Shown: in pieces, positions 47,535-58,850 of the stretch
Position numbering within the stretch: the first letter of the stretch is position 1
How the letters are laid out: every line of letters begins with the position of its first letter
NCBI GenBank assembly: GCA_024138025.1
Contig: JAMXBD010000583.1
Span: forward strand, 124,001-188,000
Source: Combretum micranthum
Taxonomy: Eukaryota; Streptophyta; Magnoliopsida; Myrtales; Combretaceae
Direction of reading: 5' to 3'
DNA: 64,000 bases
Made by a program: the position numbers and the translations under genes
Notes under the pieces: generated by a model
What the model saw: the letters and a program-made list of their open reading frames with translations, nothing else
Told to the model about the DNA's origin: nothing
Database searches by the model: none

Positions 47535-48593
47535 TCACGGGGATGGTGCTGGGTTCATACTCCTGCTGGTGGATCCCTTGTGCCTTTTGACGAATTGTCG
47601 CAGATATTGACTAACCGTCATCCTCTTTCCTCGATATCGTGAGGTGATCTCTGCTTGGGACGGCCAGACTTCGTCATGTACGGAAACCCTCTCTCCACGG
47701 GTTGTGCCATTCGTTTCCTCTTGTCCTTCTTCTTCTTCCGGTGCCATTGCCATTGTGGGGGTCTGGGATATGCTTCTCAGGAATCTATTTGGATCAAAAG
47801 CATTGTTTCTTCTCCCTTCCTCCTCAGAATCAAAAATCATTACTAGGTTATTCCTTGCAATGGTCTCCATGGGTACATCTTGGCTCAGCCTTCGGGGAGG
47901 TGCTTGACTGGGGATCAAAGGGCTGTCTTCCCAGAGGGATGCAGACTGGGTCTCCTCAGGCTCCGAGTCTCCATTCTGATCTCCTTCTGTGCTACCATTC
48001 GTCTCTCCATCCCCTTCTTTGGCTTGGGCCTCCTCCATGATGAAGTCCTCATCCGAAATAACATCTAGCTGCATTCCGACGGAGTTGGGCTGAGTATTGT
48101 ACTCTGATGGTGTAGGGACAATCCGTCGATAAGCGGCATACCAATAGAATCGCTCTTCGACATCTGCCTTCAGCCAGTCCGTATGATCCGCTAACTCATC
48201 ATGTGCGTAGATGTATAGAGGTCCTAGCTTATTCCAGGTCCGGAAGTCTGGTTCCTGCCGTCCATCCTCCGCTTTCAAGATGAAGGTCATTTGTTGCAGC
48301 ATGGTCTCCCGGTACATGAAAACCATCATTCTTTCGACCACATAAATAACTTCTATGTCACTCCATCTCCGATTGCTTGCAGCATCGAATCTCAGCTCGT
48401 TGGGTAAGTTCCTCCACAGGGAATGTCTCAATCCTTTCTTCCATAACTTGAACATTTCGCGGGCGGTCCTGGGCCTTCCGACTAAAGCGAACTCCTCACA
48501 CAAGACCCTCAGTCTAAGACGGTAGTTCACTAAGGTCTCGTCATGGTCTTTAAGGAATTGTCGGGATTTTTCTTTGACCTCAGGGAAAGTCAA
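47535..48593 (-). CDS. Extra ORF upstream of gag, Tekay-2 (352 codons, open)
   Basis: The longest open frame in the window and the best copy of an extra protein that lies between primer site and gag in both Tekay elements. Function unknown. N-terminal half: LVNYRLRLRVLCEEF (22-35), WKKGL (51-55), VVERMM (85-90), PDFRTW (115-120), YIYAHD (127-132). Middle: an acidic, Glu/Gly-rich low-complexity region (about 185-300). C-terminus: basic, GKRMTVSQYLRQFVKRHKG and PAPSP-stop. The N-terminal pattern (hydrophobic helix, Y-R-x-R-L, W-K-x-G-L) recalls the C-terminal half of gag capsid domains; this is inference. No ATG starts the frame: a stop lies just upstream and the frame begins at TTG after a pyrimidine-rich run ending GATAG, like a splice acceptor. 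The first internal Met is residue 47. No transmembrane segment seen. Confidence 0.8.
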   Translation of the reverse strand: MTFPEVKEKSRQFLKDHDETLVNYRLRLRVLCEEFALVGRPRTAREMFKLWKKGLRHSLWRNLPNELRFDAASNRRWSDIEVIYVVERMMVFMYRETMLQQMTFILKAEDGRQEPDFRTWNKLGPLYIYAHDELADHTDWLKADVEERFYWYAAYRRIVPTPSEYNTQPNSVGMQLDVISDEDFIMEEAQAKEGDGETNGSTEGDQNGDSEPEETQSASLWEDSPLIPSQAPPRRLSQDVPMETIARNNLVMIFDSEEEGRRNNAFDPNRFLRSISQTPTMAMAPEEEEGQEETNGTTRGERVSVHDEVWPSQAEITSRYRGKRMTVSQYLRQFVKRHKGSTSRSMNPAPSP

Positions 48594-48695
48594 CTATCAA
48601 GCAAAACAAAAAGGGGATCAGATCTTAAGCTAGAGTTTCTATCTTATTACTATCTATCTTAAGATCTATTTCTACTATCCTATGTCTAAAACTTG

Positions 48696-48707
48696 GCTCT
48701 GATACCA
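48696..48707 (-). promoter_or_regulatory. Primer binding site (tRNA-iMet), Tekay-2
   Basis: TGGTATCAGAGC on the reverse strand, eight bases after the 5' LTR; identical to the Tekay-1 site. Confidence 0.95.
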
Positions 48708-48715
48708 ACTTAAAC

Positions 48716-51700
48716 TGTCAAGCCCCAGAGGGTATCCTGAACGTGGCAGTCCACTGCATATAATATTAAAGCTAATGAATGACAATCCGTATTCACACAG
48801 GAGCTTCGATATCATGTGCAAGGCGTGCTTCCAAGATAGTAGGAGACTCATAGGGGTATTATGTTTAAATAGATAGCAAAAGCAAGTATAAACTTAAATG
48901 TATAAACATAAGATCTTCATTCCATAATAAGTTCGTATATTATCTTGGGGGCATTCCCCCGCCTTAAAGTCTTTAATCAACTGTACTAATAACAAAATAA
49001 ACATAACTATCACATACGTCTACTATAGAGATTTTTCCTAGAAGTCTATGCTCAAAACTAAAAATACATAAACTTCCTCCAAAAACTCTTAGTAGCGTAA
49101 GCTCATACCTGGCACACTGGGCTCCTCGAGGCCAACCATAGATAATCATACTGTAATAGAAAACTATAAGGGTATAAGCAAATCTAGCTTAGTGAGATAA
49201 TTCCTAACTATATAACATTTCCATATGACAACCAAGTTATTTAATTCAAGCATATGTAATGCATCAATCACATGATCAACCAAATACACAAGATTAACCG
49301 AAAATCAACTGTAGCATGGATTTAACGCCCTCCATGACAAGGGTTGGGTGGTTACAGGCCCATACGACCATCAATATTTGCAGATTTACCGCTCCTGCTT
49401 GCCCTGTAGACTTCCTGGCTCCTACTGGCCCATGTAGACTTACCGGCTCCTACTAGCCACCACTACCACTTCCTCGTTTCCCCACGAAGAATAGTAGTGA
49501 AATAAATGTGACTCACAAGTATATGCATGAATGAATTTCAATTTAACATTTAACCATATAAGTTGAATTCATGTTAAAGGTGATCAACCATAATTTCATC
49601 AAATCAATACAAAAGTCACACTTTTATTTAACATATCGTCTTTCGATATACTTAATTTTCATTCAACAATTATTTCATAACATTTGTTCATTTATCTTTT
49701 CCTAAATTTCTAGTTCCACTAATTACAAGCACAAACAAGGAAATGTACTTAGGAAAAGAATTAACTCACTCCATAATCGGTAGGTCTAATCGAAATAATC
49801 CTCTGGATAGACGATCTCGGGTCCCTCGTCACCTAAACAAAATGAAATACCCAAAATGAGTCTTTCATAAAACTTCTATTCTTGAAGTTTCAAAATTTCT
49901 CTTAAAATCGCGGTAAAAATCGTATAAAGGAAATTCCAACTTAAAATGGCCATAACTTGCTCATTTTAACTCGGAATTTCCGTATAATATACCGTTTTCT
50001 ACCTACTCTCGAAAAGATCTACGCATTTCTAAGCTTATTTTCATAAAACTAGGTCGTTTGGGTTCGAAAAGATAGCGACCAGATTTGCCACGAATTTGCA
50101 AAAACTTGTTTTCCTTCTTGTAAACAAAGCTCATTTGAAAAGATAAATATTTCAAGTATTTTGTAAACTTTTGAAAGGTATATACATATATGTAATGACT
50201 CATAACCAATGTATGAAGTAAATGAAGTTGTCTCAACTTATGGAAAGTAAGGTTTTAAAAGACTTTGAACTTGAGATTTTATTGGAATATTTTTTACTTT
50301 TGAAAGACCTTAGTTATTTGTGATAAATATTCTTTTTCTAAATTTAGTTTCTTTAAATTCCTAAGGAGTGGTTTTATTTTCTAAACTTAGATTCCAACAA
50401 TTTTGTAAAAGTTATGACAATTTTCTCATAAGAATATTTTAGTTCCTTGGTTTCTTGGGATTATTTTATTTTAATGAAAAGGGTTCTACTTGAAAAAGAT
50501 GAAGTTATTGTAAAACTTTGTTTACTTCATAAGTCTTTTGTATGTTTGAAAATCTCTTATAAGTTCTCTAAACATTAACTCCATATTTTTATTTCTAGAG
50601 GAAAACTTTTTATTTAAGAAAACATTTCCATTTATTTTGTTGAGACAAAACCATTATGTTCATGCATGCATATGAATCATAAGCTATGAAAATATGAAAA
50701 GAACATAAACTTAAAAGAATAAGCATATAAAGAAATAAATCAAGTATTGAGACCTTAGCTTCATCAAGGTACCCCGGGACTAAGAAAAGACTAGTCCCGA
50801 AAAAGGAAAAGAATTGTTTTGACTTGATGAGGACAAGTCTAAGACTAGAATGACTAGTCTTAAAATCAACTTGAAATAAATAAATTGCAATAAAGTAAAT
50901 AAAGTATGAAAGATAAATAAATTGCAAGACAATGAGCTTATATGCTCTAAATAGTATATATAGCTATATAGATATATTAGATAGTTATGAACATAAAAGA
51001 AACATAAATGAACATAAAGGAATTTTGATTATGAACAAAAACAAAGTATGAACCTATTGTTGCTTTCTTAACCTTCATTGTTTTAGAAAACACACACTAA
51101 GTTCATACTAAGTAGTATGAACATAAAGAAAGCTTGGAGGATTTTCTTGAAGAAAGGTTACCTAAAGAAGAGAACTAAAGGAAGCTTTCTTGGAAGACTT
51201 CTTACAGAGGATTTTTGAGAGAATTTGAGAGAGACTTTGGTATAGTAACTTTAGAGAAGAAGTGGTGTGAAAGAAGCGAAGGTATGAGGGGTATTTATAG
51301 GGAAATGTGGGAGTAATTTGTGTTAATTAAATAAGTAAAAATAAAAAAAATTGATGCATGGAGGGATGCGGCCGCACCATTTGGGTGTATTGGGAGAGGA
51401 GAAATTTATTTTTTGTTATTTTGTTAATTAAAAGTAAGAAATGAAAGATGTGAAGTTGTATTGGAAATGAAAATGTGTAAGAAATAGGTGTATGGTTTGT
51501 AAGAGTAGGTTGTAAGAAAAAGTAGAGATAGATAAATAGTGTAGAATAGTAGAAAATAGTGTAATGTAAAAGTAGACATGACAATTTAATGCCGATAGTA
51601 AGAAAATACGCGTATAAAAGCGATATATGATATTTTTAGCTACTGAAAAATTACGAAATTAATATTTTTGGAAATCTCATATTTTTACCAGTCTAACGGT

Positions 51701-51992
51701 ATATTCGAAATATTTTTCCTATTCTGAGCTTCCGGACACGTTTTTCAAGAACTATATTCGATCAGGTTCAAAGGACACTTGAATTCCTTCAATCTGATAT
51801 TTTTATATAACCTAGAGCTATTACGAACTATAATAGCTAATTTTTCCAACTTCGTTTTCTAGGCTTGAGAAAACGGCCATACCGGACTTAAGCGGATACG
51901 GCAAACTAGGGTTTTGGTTGGCTTTCGAGTTCGGTTGACTTCCGATTAGGGTTTAAGCTTTTAAATTTGGATCCAAAAATTCGGGGCTTACA
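48716..51992 (-). repeat. 5' LTR of Tekay-2
   Basis: TGTCAAGCCCCAGAGGG to TCGGGGCTTACA on the plus strand. Collinear with the 3' LTR, with scattered substitutions and a few small indels (for example 51110-51120 and 51205-51225). TATA box at 51291-51300 and quasi-palindrome at about 49943-49968. Confidence 0.95.
51291..51300 (-). promoter_or_regulatory. TATA box, Tekay-2 5' LTR
   Basis: CTATAAATAC on the reverse strand, the promoter copy that would drive Tekay-2 genomic RNA leftward. Confidence 0.75.
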
Positions 51993-52649
51993 TTCAATCC
52001 TTCTTTAAGAAGCAACACATACACATTAATTACACATTACAATTTAAGTCAAAACCAACCAAATTCCCTCTCTCTCCCTTCCCAACATTCACGCCAGCCC
52101 TAGCATTGTACAAGCTGCCATTTATTTTTTAATCTCAATTAAATGTCTTCAAACTCATTCTATCTTTCTTTACACACCCTCTCTCATTCACACATTAACC
52201 CATTATCATTCTTTACTTTTTCCTCTCTATTTTCCTCTCTTTCTCTCTTCATTTGTTCTTATTCTTGCAAGAACACTTTCTCGCCCTTATTTAATAAATG
52301 ATCTTCTACATATATTTCTTCAAGATCCTTTGGTAAAACTTTTGTCCAAAGCTTCCATAGATGATATATGTAATGTATAGTGAGAGTTTCATGCATCAAA
52401 TGACCTTCAATAAGCTTAAAAGCTAAGATGATGATGCCAAAATGAAACACTCATCTTATCCATGATTATTCTCTTGTAATATTATTATTTTCTTGCTAAA
52501 AATAAATATTTTGTAGATTTAACTTTTATGTAACTTTGATTATGTTTATGTTTAGATCTATGAGTTTATAGTTTACTACCATGGATTTCTTTTATATTTA
52601 TGTTCATAATAAGTGTAGATCTTGATTTTGAACTTAAACAAAAATGTTG

Positions 52650-53600
52650 AAATTCGTATCTAGGCAAGACCCATATTTAAAAGTCACTTCCAAGTGTAAA
52701 AATGAAAGTTTTACTTGAAATAATGAAGGGTTAATATATATATATATATATATATCATCAAGACTTCATTTTATATGGTTCAAAAGTGATTTTCAAAGAT
52801 TATTTTTTAAAACAAAATTCTATTTTCGGATCTAGACAAAGTATAACTTAAAAACATGTTTCAAACTCAAAAATGAAGTTTTTACAAGATATGGAAGGCT
52901 CTTAAGATAAGATATGTAAGGGATGAATTTTCATAAGTTTAGATTGATTTTATCAAAAGATATATCCAAAAGCAGATTTTGTAAATTCGGATCTCAACCA
53001 AGACCAGTTTTGGAAATCCGTTTTTCAACACCAAAATGAAGGATTTGTTTAAAAAAATGAAAGACTTATGGAATAGGTATCAATAAGAGATGTTTTTCAT
53101 AAGTAAATGGTAGATCTACTAATAGAGATTTTCAAAATAGAAAGAGATTACAAAGTATAAAATTTGAGTTTTATCCTAACTTTGTGAAATTCGGATGGTT
53201 TCAAGACCATTCCTCAAAAACCTTTTATCAACTCCAAAACTTGTGTTTTATATGAAAAATGAAGAGTATAGGTAATAGATATCATCAAGTAATGATTTTT
53301 ATAAGTTGAAATGAGATTTGTTAAGAAAAATATATAGAACAAGGAGTAGAAATAAAGTAGGAAAATTTGTTTGTCATTTTAAGAAATTCGTAATAATGGA
53401 GTAATGACATGAAAACACTTACTTTCCAAACTCAAAATAGAAGTTTTATTAAAGAAATGAAGTCCTTAGTGGCTAGGTATGGTTGAGCCTTAATTTTCTA
53501 AGTATCAAATGAGTTTACTTAAAGGAATCACCACAAGGATAATATTTACAAAATTCGGATTTTGGGATGAACAATATTTAAAAACATGTTTACAAAGTGT
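52650..53600 (+). repeat. Degenerate ~200-bp LTR-internal repeats, 6 copies
   Basis: Cores near 52651 (aaattcgtatctaggcaag), 52823, 52985 (aaattcggatctcaacc), 53189, 53387 and 53553, each followed by 'ctccaaaa-tg-ttttt-aaatgaag' and an AT-rich filler. A (TA)n tract at 52734-52755 lies inside the first unit. Part of LTR D. Confidence 0.7.
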
Positions 53601-54313
53601 AAAATGAATTTTTTTGTTGAAAAATAGAGGCCTTAAGGAATGTACATAATGAGGACTTAATTTTAACAATAATAAATAAATTTTATTAAGGAATTTTTCT
53701 AAAAACAAGTGAGAATTGTCAAGACTACAAAACTAGCCTTTCTAAGATGATTTTTCATAAAGTCTTACAAGGAAAAAGTTTTCTAAAAATCTTTTATTTA
53801 ATATCATCAAGAACATGTATATATATATATATCTCATGACATATCATTTATGATAGTAACTTGTTCATATTGCATGTATACTTGCTTTGGATAGTAGAAA
53901 CTTCATGAACTTTCACAAAATTAATTTTCTAAAATTGTTTTCGCTACTGATCTAAACTGATCAGATATTTTTGAAGCCTCAAAGTTTTCAAAACTTGGAT
54001 ATGATATTAGAATTAGATATATCTTTCGAAGTATTTAAAAATTGGTATATAATTTGCTAAATTCTAAGTTAAAATGACCAAGTTATGGTCGTTTTAAGTT
54101 GGAATTCCTGCTTAGGATGAGAATTACGAATTTGATAGTTTGTATGAGATTAAATGGATTAGTTTTGAGTTGAAATACTCACTTGGGTATTTCTTTCCTT
54201 AGGTGTCTTTGCTTTTGAGGATTCGTTGCCACCCAACTATTATGATTAAGTGGATTTCTATGCCATGGTAATATGAGTTTTCCTTTTATTTTGATACCTT
54301 GTTGTGCTTGTAG

Positions 54314-54794
54314 TGTCACGCTCCGCCCCAGCAGGGGACGGCAACGCGATGTCAGGGCAGGCAAACCCACCACTGGCCCCCTAGTGGTAATGGCAGACAC
54401 CACCATCGCATCATGGTGACCCCAACCAACGCATGCCCAAAGGGTATCACGGGCACTATAGGTATTGTTACCATTAGGCAGAGTTGAATCCAGTCTGCAG
54501 ACTCTAGATTCGAACCCCAGACCTAAGGCTTTTGCCTGCCCAAAGGCAGCACCTCTCACCAGTTGATCTGCAGGCAAAAGCCTTAGGTCTGGGGTTCGAA
54601 TCCTAGAGTCTGCAGACTGGATTCAACTCTGCCTAATGGTAACAATACCTATAGTGCCCGTGGTACCCTTTGGGCATGCGTTGGTTGGGGTCACCATGAT
54701 GCGATGGTGGTGTCGGCCATTACCACTAGGGGCCAGTGGTGGGTTTGCCTACCCTGGCATCGCGTTGCCGTCCCTGCGGGGGCGGAGCGTGACA
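54314..54794. mobile_element. Fold-back element with U5-like ends and tRNA-like boxes
   Basis: A 481-bp insertion in LTR D made of two near-perfect inverted arms, 54314-54539 and 54570-54794, around a 30-nt loop. It starts TGTCACGCTCCGCCCC and ends with its complement. Perfect target copies tgtag (54309-54313 and 54795-54799) show a single insertion event with the 5-bp duplication of retroviral-type integrases. Both ends resemble the U5 terminus (…GGGGCGTGACA) of the local Tekay LTRs. On the reverse strand the loop gives an A-box-like AGATCAACTGGTGAGAGG and the left arm a B box GGTTCGAATC, spaced as in a tRNA; a second B box is in the right arm. GC content is visibly higher than its surroundings. 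Overlapping ORFs (132 and 85 codons, reverse strand) are by-products of the arms. Confidence 0.88.
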
Positions 54795-57074
54795 TGTAGC
54801 TAGTTGCATTAGAATTATAGGAACAAGATAAAAACTGATATGAATGGGATGGGATAGATAATGTGACTTTGATGTATGTATACTAAAGAATACTAAAGCA
54901 TATCGAAACCATAAATCTATTGAATAACTGCATTGTTCATATTGTTTTTGTAAGCCCCGGAAAATTTCAGTAAATAATTTCAAGATGAACTTCGAAAATA
55001 AACCCTAAAAATCACTCCAAATTAAAACCGAATTTCGACAAGTCCTAAATCACGAACGAATCCAGAAATTTCTTAATCTTGAGAAAATGAAAATTCTTAA
55101 AAATAAAATAAGAACTCAACAGTCTTCAAATTCAAAACCACGACGTACAAAAATTTCATATTTAAGTCCAACCTATAAAATCGGGTAATATAAAGCCTAA
55201 AAACAAATTATTAAAAAGTAAATAATGATTAACCTTCGGAAATAAAACTCAATTCAAGAATTCCGAAAAAAAAAAGTTAAAAGATATTAAATAATTATAA
55301 AAATCAAATTTAAAATAAATTTCTCAAATCAAATATGTTGTATAAATATAAAATATCAGTTTCTAAATTGGCAAAGATCTAAATAGGAAAAATCACCCGG
55401 AAACCTTAACCGGAATATAATAGTTTTAGTCCGGCAATCTAGCGCCCTTAACCCTGGAGGCCGAGGCGTAGTTAAATGTGTAGAATACTCGTAGTAATAT
55501 AAGTTTGCTTAAAAATATAAAATTGGTAAATTTTTGACCTATTTCGAACTCATTCGGATACAGACTTCGAAAAGCGTGTCACGGGGCTCGAGATATCAAA
55601 AATATACCATTAGTACCATTAGACTCGTAATTTCATAATATTTCCAAATATATCGGTTATATAATTTTTCGAGTTATAAAAGTTACAGTTACAACATTTT
55701 TATCGTAATTTCATTACTATCGTAATTAATTAGTCTTTTGCACTATTCACTTTTATTTCATTACACAATTTTATTGTTCTTATAAAGCCTTATATTTTTA
55801 GATAAATATTTTATATAATATAGAAAATTTTGTTTTTCTAAAATTTAGCTAGTTCGGGCTTTTACGGATCAGATTCTGTTTAAGACCCGATACTAAAAAT
55901 AAAATAACTTAATTTAATAATTGAAAATATTTTAAAATATTTTTATTTTCATAAAATAATTTTTTAGAATTTTTCGGGTTATAAAATATAATTTATAGCC
56001 ATATTCGCGTATTTTGATCATACCGTAACATATTTGTTAAAATACTAAAATAATTCAAATAATTACTTAATTTTAATTATGGAAAATCTGCTACAAATAC
56101 TTGGAATAAATTTTCCAATTTTATTTTATTTTATTAAGAAAGTACCTTTACAACCATACCGTCAAATACACCTTACACATATCACTTCAATCTTTCTACA
56201 CTCTATCCCACACTTCATGGCAGATTTTTCCCCTTCTTTATGGCTGCCATTGTCCTTTATTTACTCCTATTTTGACTAAAAATAAATGTATTTCAATCCT
56301 TCTTCAAAAAGTTACATTACACATTAATTATACAATTCAATTTTGAGTAAATTTCAACAAAACCCTCTCTCTCCTCTCTTCACAATTCACGTGCATGTCC
56401 ATATTGGCTGCCCTTGTTTTATTTTTTTCTCTCTTTTATTCAATAATACACTCATTTTCTCTCTCCCTTTCATTTACTCCTTCTTTCTTTTTTCATTCCT
56501 TAGCTTTTTCGCTCTCTTTTTTCCTCTCTTTTCTTCTTCTTCTTGCTCTTGTTCATACAAGGAACAAGCTACCCCCATTCTTCCATGAGCCTCCATGCAT
56601 ATTTCTTGAAGATTTTTAAGCAAATCTTCATATCAAAGCTTCCATAGGTGATATAGGTAAAGTGTAATGAAGGTTTCATGCATCAAATGGCCTTCCATAA
56701 GCTTAAAAGCTTAGGATGATGATGCTAGAAATGAAACACTCCTCTTCCCCATTATTATTATCTTGTATCTTAATTATTTTCTTGTTTAAAGTTGTTATAT
56801 TTTATAGATCTAACTTTTTGTAGCTTTGATTTTTGTTTATGCTATAGATCTTGCTATTAGAGTTATTATTTTTGTGATTGCTTATGATTTATGTATATTC
56901 CTCATTCACATGTGTTCATACATTTAAAACTAGTATAGAAAACTAGATCTAGAGTTTTGAGCTCATAAAATGCATTAGACTTTGTTTTATGTTCATGGAT
57001 AACTTGTAATAGCATGATGAAGTAGGAAAGTTGTAGAAAACTCAAGATCTATTTTATTTTCAACAAAAATCATT

Positions 57075-58850
57075 TTTGAAAATTCGGATGAAAAATAAAC
57101 CATTTAGAAAAGTTATTTTTCAACTTCAAAATGTGTATTTTTCCTTTAAAATGAAGGGATTAGGGTATAGATAACATAAATGAGTGATTTTGATGAGCAA
57201 AGTTTAGATTTATGAGTTTAAAGTTTATTATCATGGGTTTCATTTAGATGTATATTCATATTAAGTATAGATCTTAGTTTTGAACTCAAACAGAATTGTG
57301 AAATTCGTATTTTAGCAAGACCCCCATTTAAAAACCACTTTCAAGTGCCAAAATGTAATTATTACTTAAGATAATGAAGGCTTAATATATGTATATCATC
57401 AAGACTTCTTTTTACAAGAATCAAAGGTGATTTTCAAAAGTTATTTTCAAAATAAAAATCTTATTTTGGATTTTGGCCAAGGCATATTTTAAAAACATGT
57501 TTTCCAACTAAAAAATGAAGTTTTTATTTAAGAAATGAAAGGCTCTTAGGATAGGATATGTAAGGAATGAATTTTCATAAGTTTAGATAGATTTTATCAA
57601 AAGATATGTCTAAAAATAAATTTTGTAAATTCGAATCTCAACAAAGACCAATTTTGAAAACCTATTTTTCAACCTCAAAACAAGACTTTTATTAAAGAAA
57701 TGGAAGCCTTAAGGTATAGGTTTGATTAGGAAATGGTTTTTGAAAGACTAAATGAGTTTTACAAAGAAAACAAGCTCAAATGAATTTCTCAAAATTCGGA
57801 TTTGAGAATAGCCACAATTCAAATACTTATTTCCAAATGCCAAAATGATAATTTTGATAAGAAAATGGAAGTCCTAGGGTATATATATAATAAAGACCAA
57901 GTTTTGATAAGGATAAAAGAAGTTTATCAAAATATAATCTTAGAATAACAAATGGTTTCCAAAAATAGGTTAAACAATGTTTTCATTCTTTAAAATTTTG
58001 TAAAATTCGTACTTAAGCAAACCACCTATTTAAACACCTATTTCTAACCCCAAAATGAAGATTTTTGTTGAAATAATGAAGGTGATGGTTATATAGGTCA
58101 TCAAGGTTGAATTTTACTAAAAACAAATATGATTTTACAAGAAGAAAAACTATTTTTCTTAAGTCTAGTAAAATTCAAAGTTTTGCAAAATAAAGATTTT
58201 CAAAAAGAATTATTGGTATTATATGTATACATATAGGTAGATCCTCTCATAACCATCATGATAATAGCTTGTAGGAAATACATATATGTATGATGCATTG
58301 TAGAAATAAAGTATGAAAATTGAGTTTATCCAAAACTTGTAAATTCGGATGATTTCAAAGCATGCCTTAAAAACTCATTTATCAACTCCAAAACTTGTGT
58401 TTTATATGAAAAATGAGGAGTTTAGGTCATAGGTATCATCAAGTGATGATTTTGATAAATTAGATGGGATTTACTAAGAATATATATGGAACAAGGAGTA
58501 GAAATAGTAGGAAAAATTTAAGTTGCTAGTCAACTTAGGAAATTCGTAATTTTGGAGTGAGGTCATGAAAACACATACTTTCCAAACTCAAAATGAAAGT
58601 TTTATTAAAGAAATGAAGTCCTTAGTGGTAAGGCATGATTGAGCCTTAATTTTCTAAGTATCCAATGATTTTTTACATAAAGGAATCACCACAAAAATAA
58701 GTTTTACAAAATTCGGATTTTAGGATGAGCCAATTTTAAGAACATGTTTACAAAGTATAAAATGGGAATTCTTATGTAGAAATGAAGGTCATAAGTAATA
58801 GATATAACGAAGACTCAATTTTAATAAGGATAAATATATTTTCTTGAGAA
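57075..58850 (+). repeat. Degenerate ~200-bp LTR-internal array, 9 copies
   Basis: Nine modules, each opening with 'aaattcgGat' or a variant (near 57083, 57303, 57465, 57630, 57793, 58006, 58333, 58538 and 58712), followed about 45 bp later by 'caactccaaaatgaagtttt', then 'aaagaaatgaagg-cttaagg-ataggtat-atcaag' given here as stations, and a 'gattttcataag' end. Spacing is mostly 160-220 bp. Copies are strongly diverged, so the array is older than this insertion. Confidence 0.75.

Larger units (their letters stand above)
39138..51992 (-). mobile_element. Tekay-2: full-length chromodomain Ty3/gypsy element
   Basis: A 12.9-kb element in reverse orientation with LTRs of 3,282 bp (39138-42419) and 3,277 bp (48716-51992). 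Perfect target copies ttcaa at 39133-39137 and 51993-51997. Order from right to left as in Tekay-1: 5' LTR, primer site, extra ORF (intact, 352 codons), gag with three zinc knuckles, protease, RT, RNase H, integrase, chromodomain, polypurine tract, 3' LTR. The LTRs are nearly identical over long stretches, with more changes in the outermost 150 bp. RT carries an internal deletion, and gag and integrase have stops, so it is defective. It is a distinct subfamily from Tekay-1 by LTR sequence. Confidence 0.95.

Noticed and set aside
47644..48068. Forward-strand ORFs of 62-112 codons opposite the Tekay-2 extra ORF
   Set aside because: They are antisense shadows of the 352-codon frame, with no motif of their own.
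41773..51584. Matching T-rich 78-85-codon ORFs at 41773-42009 and 51327-51584
   Set aside because: Copies in the two LTRs of Tekay-2; low-complexity Phe/Leu/Tyr-rich translation of a pyrimidine-rich strand.
54179..54577. A 132-codon reverse-strand ORF over the fold-back element
   Set aside because: It runs along one inverted arm and is open because the arm is GC-rich; it contains no family motif and its mirror image is open too.
54540..54640. A functional tRNA gene
   Set aside because: A- and B-box-like words are present, but no acceptor stem closes around them and the sequence continues into the inverted arms; it is tRNA-derived at most.
56079..56619. Membrane-protein-like ORFs rich in Phe, Leu and Ser
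   Set aside because: Low-complexity pyrimidine tract inside LTR D2; no conservation of the frame in LTR D.
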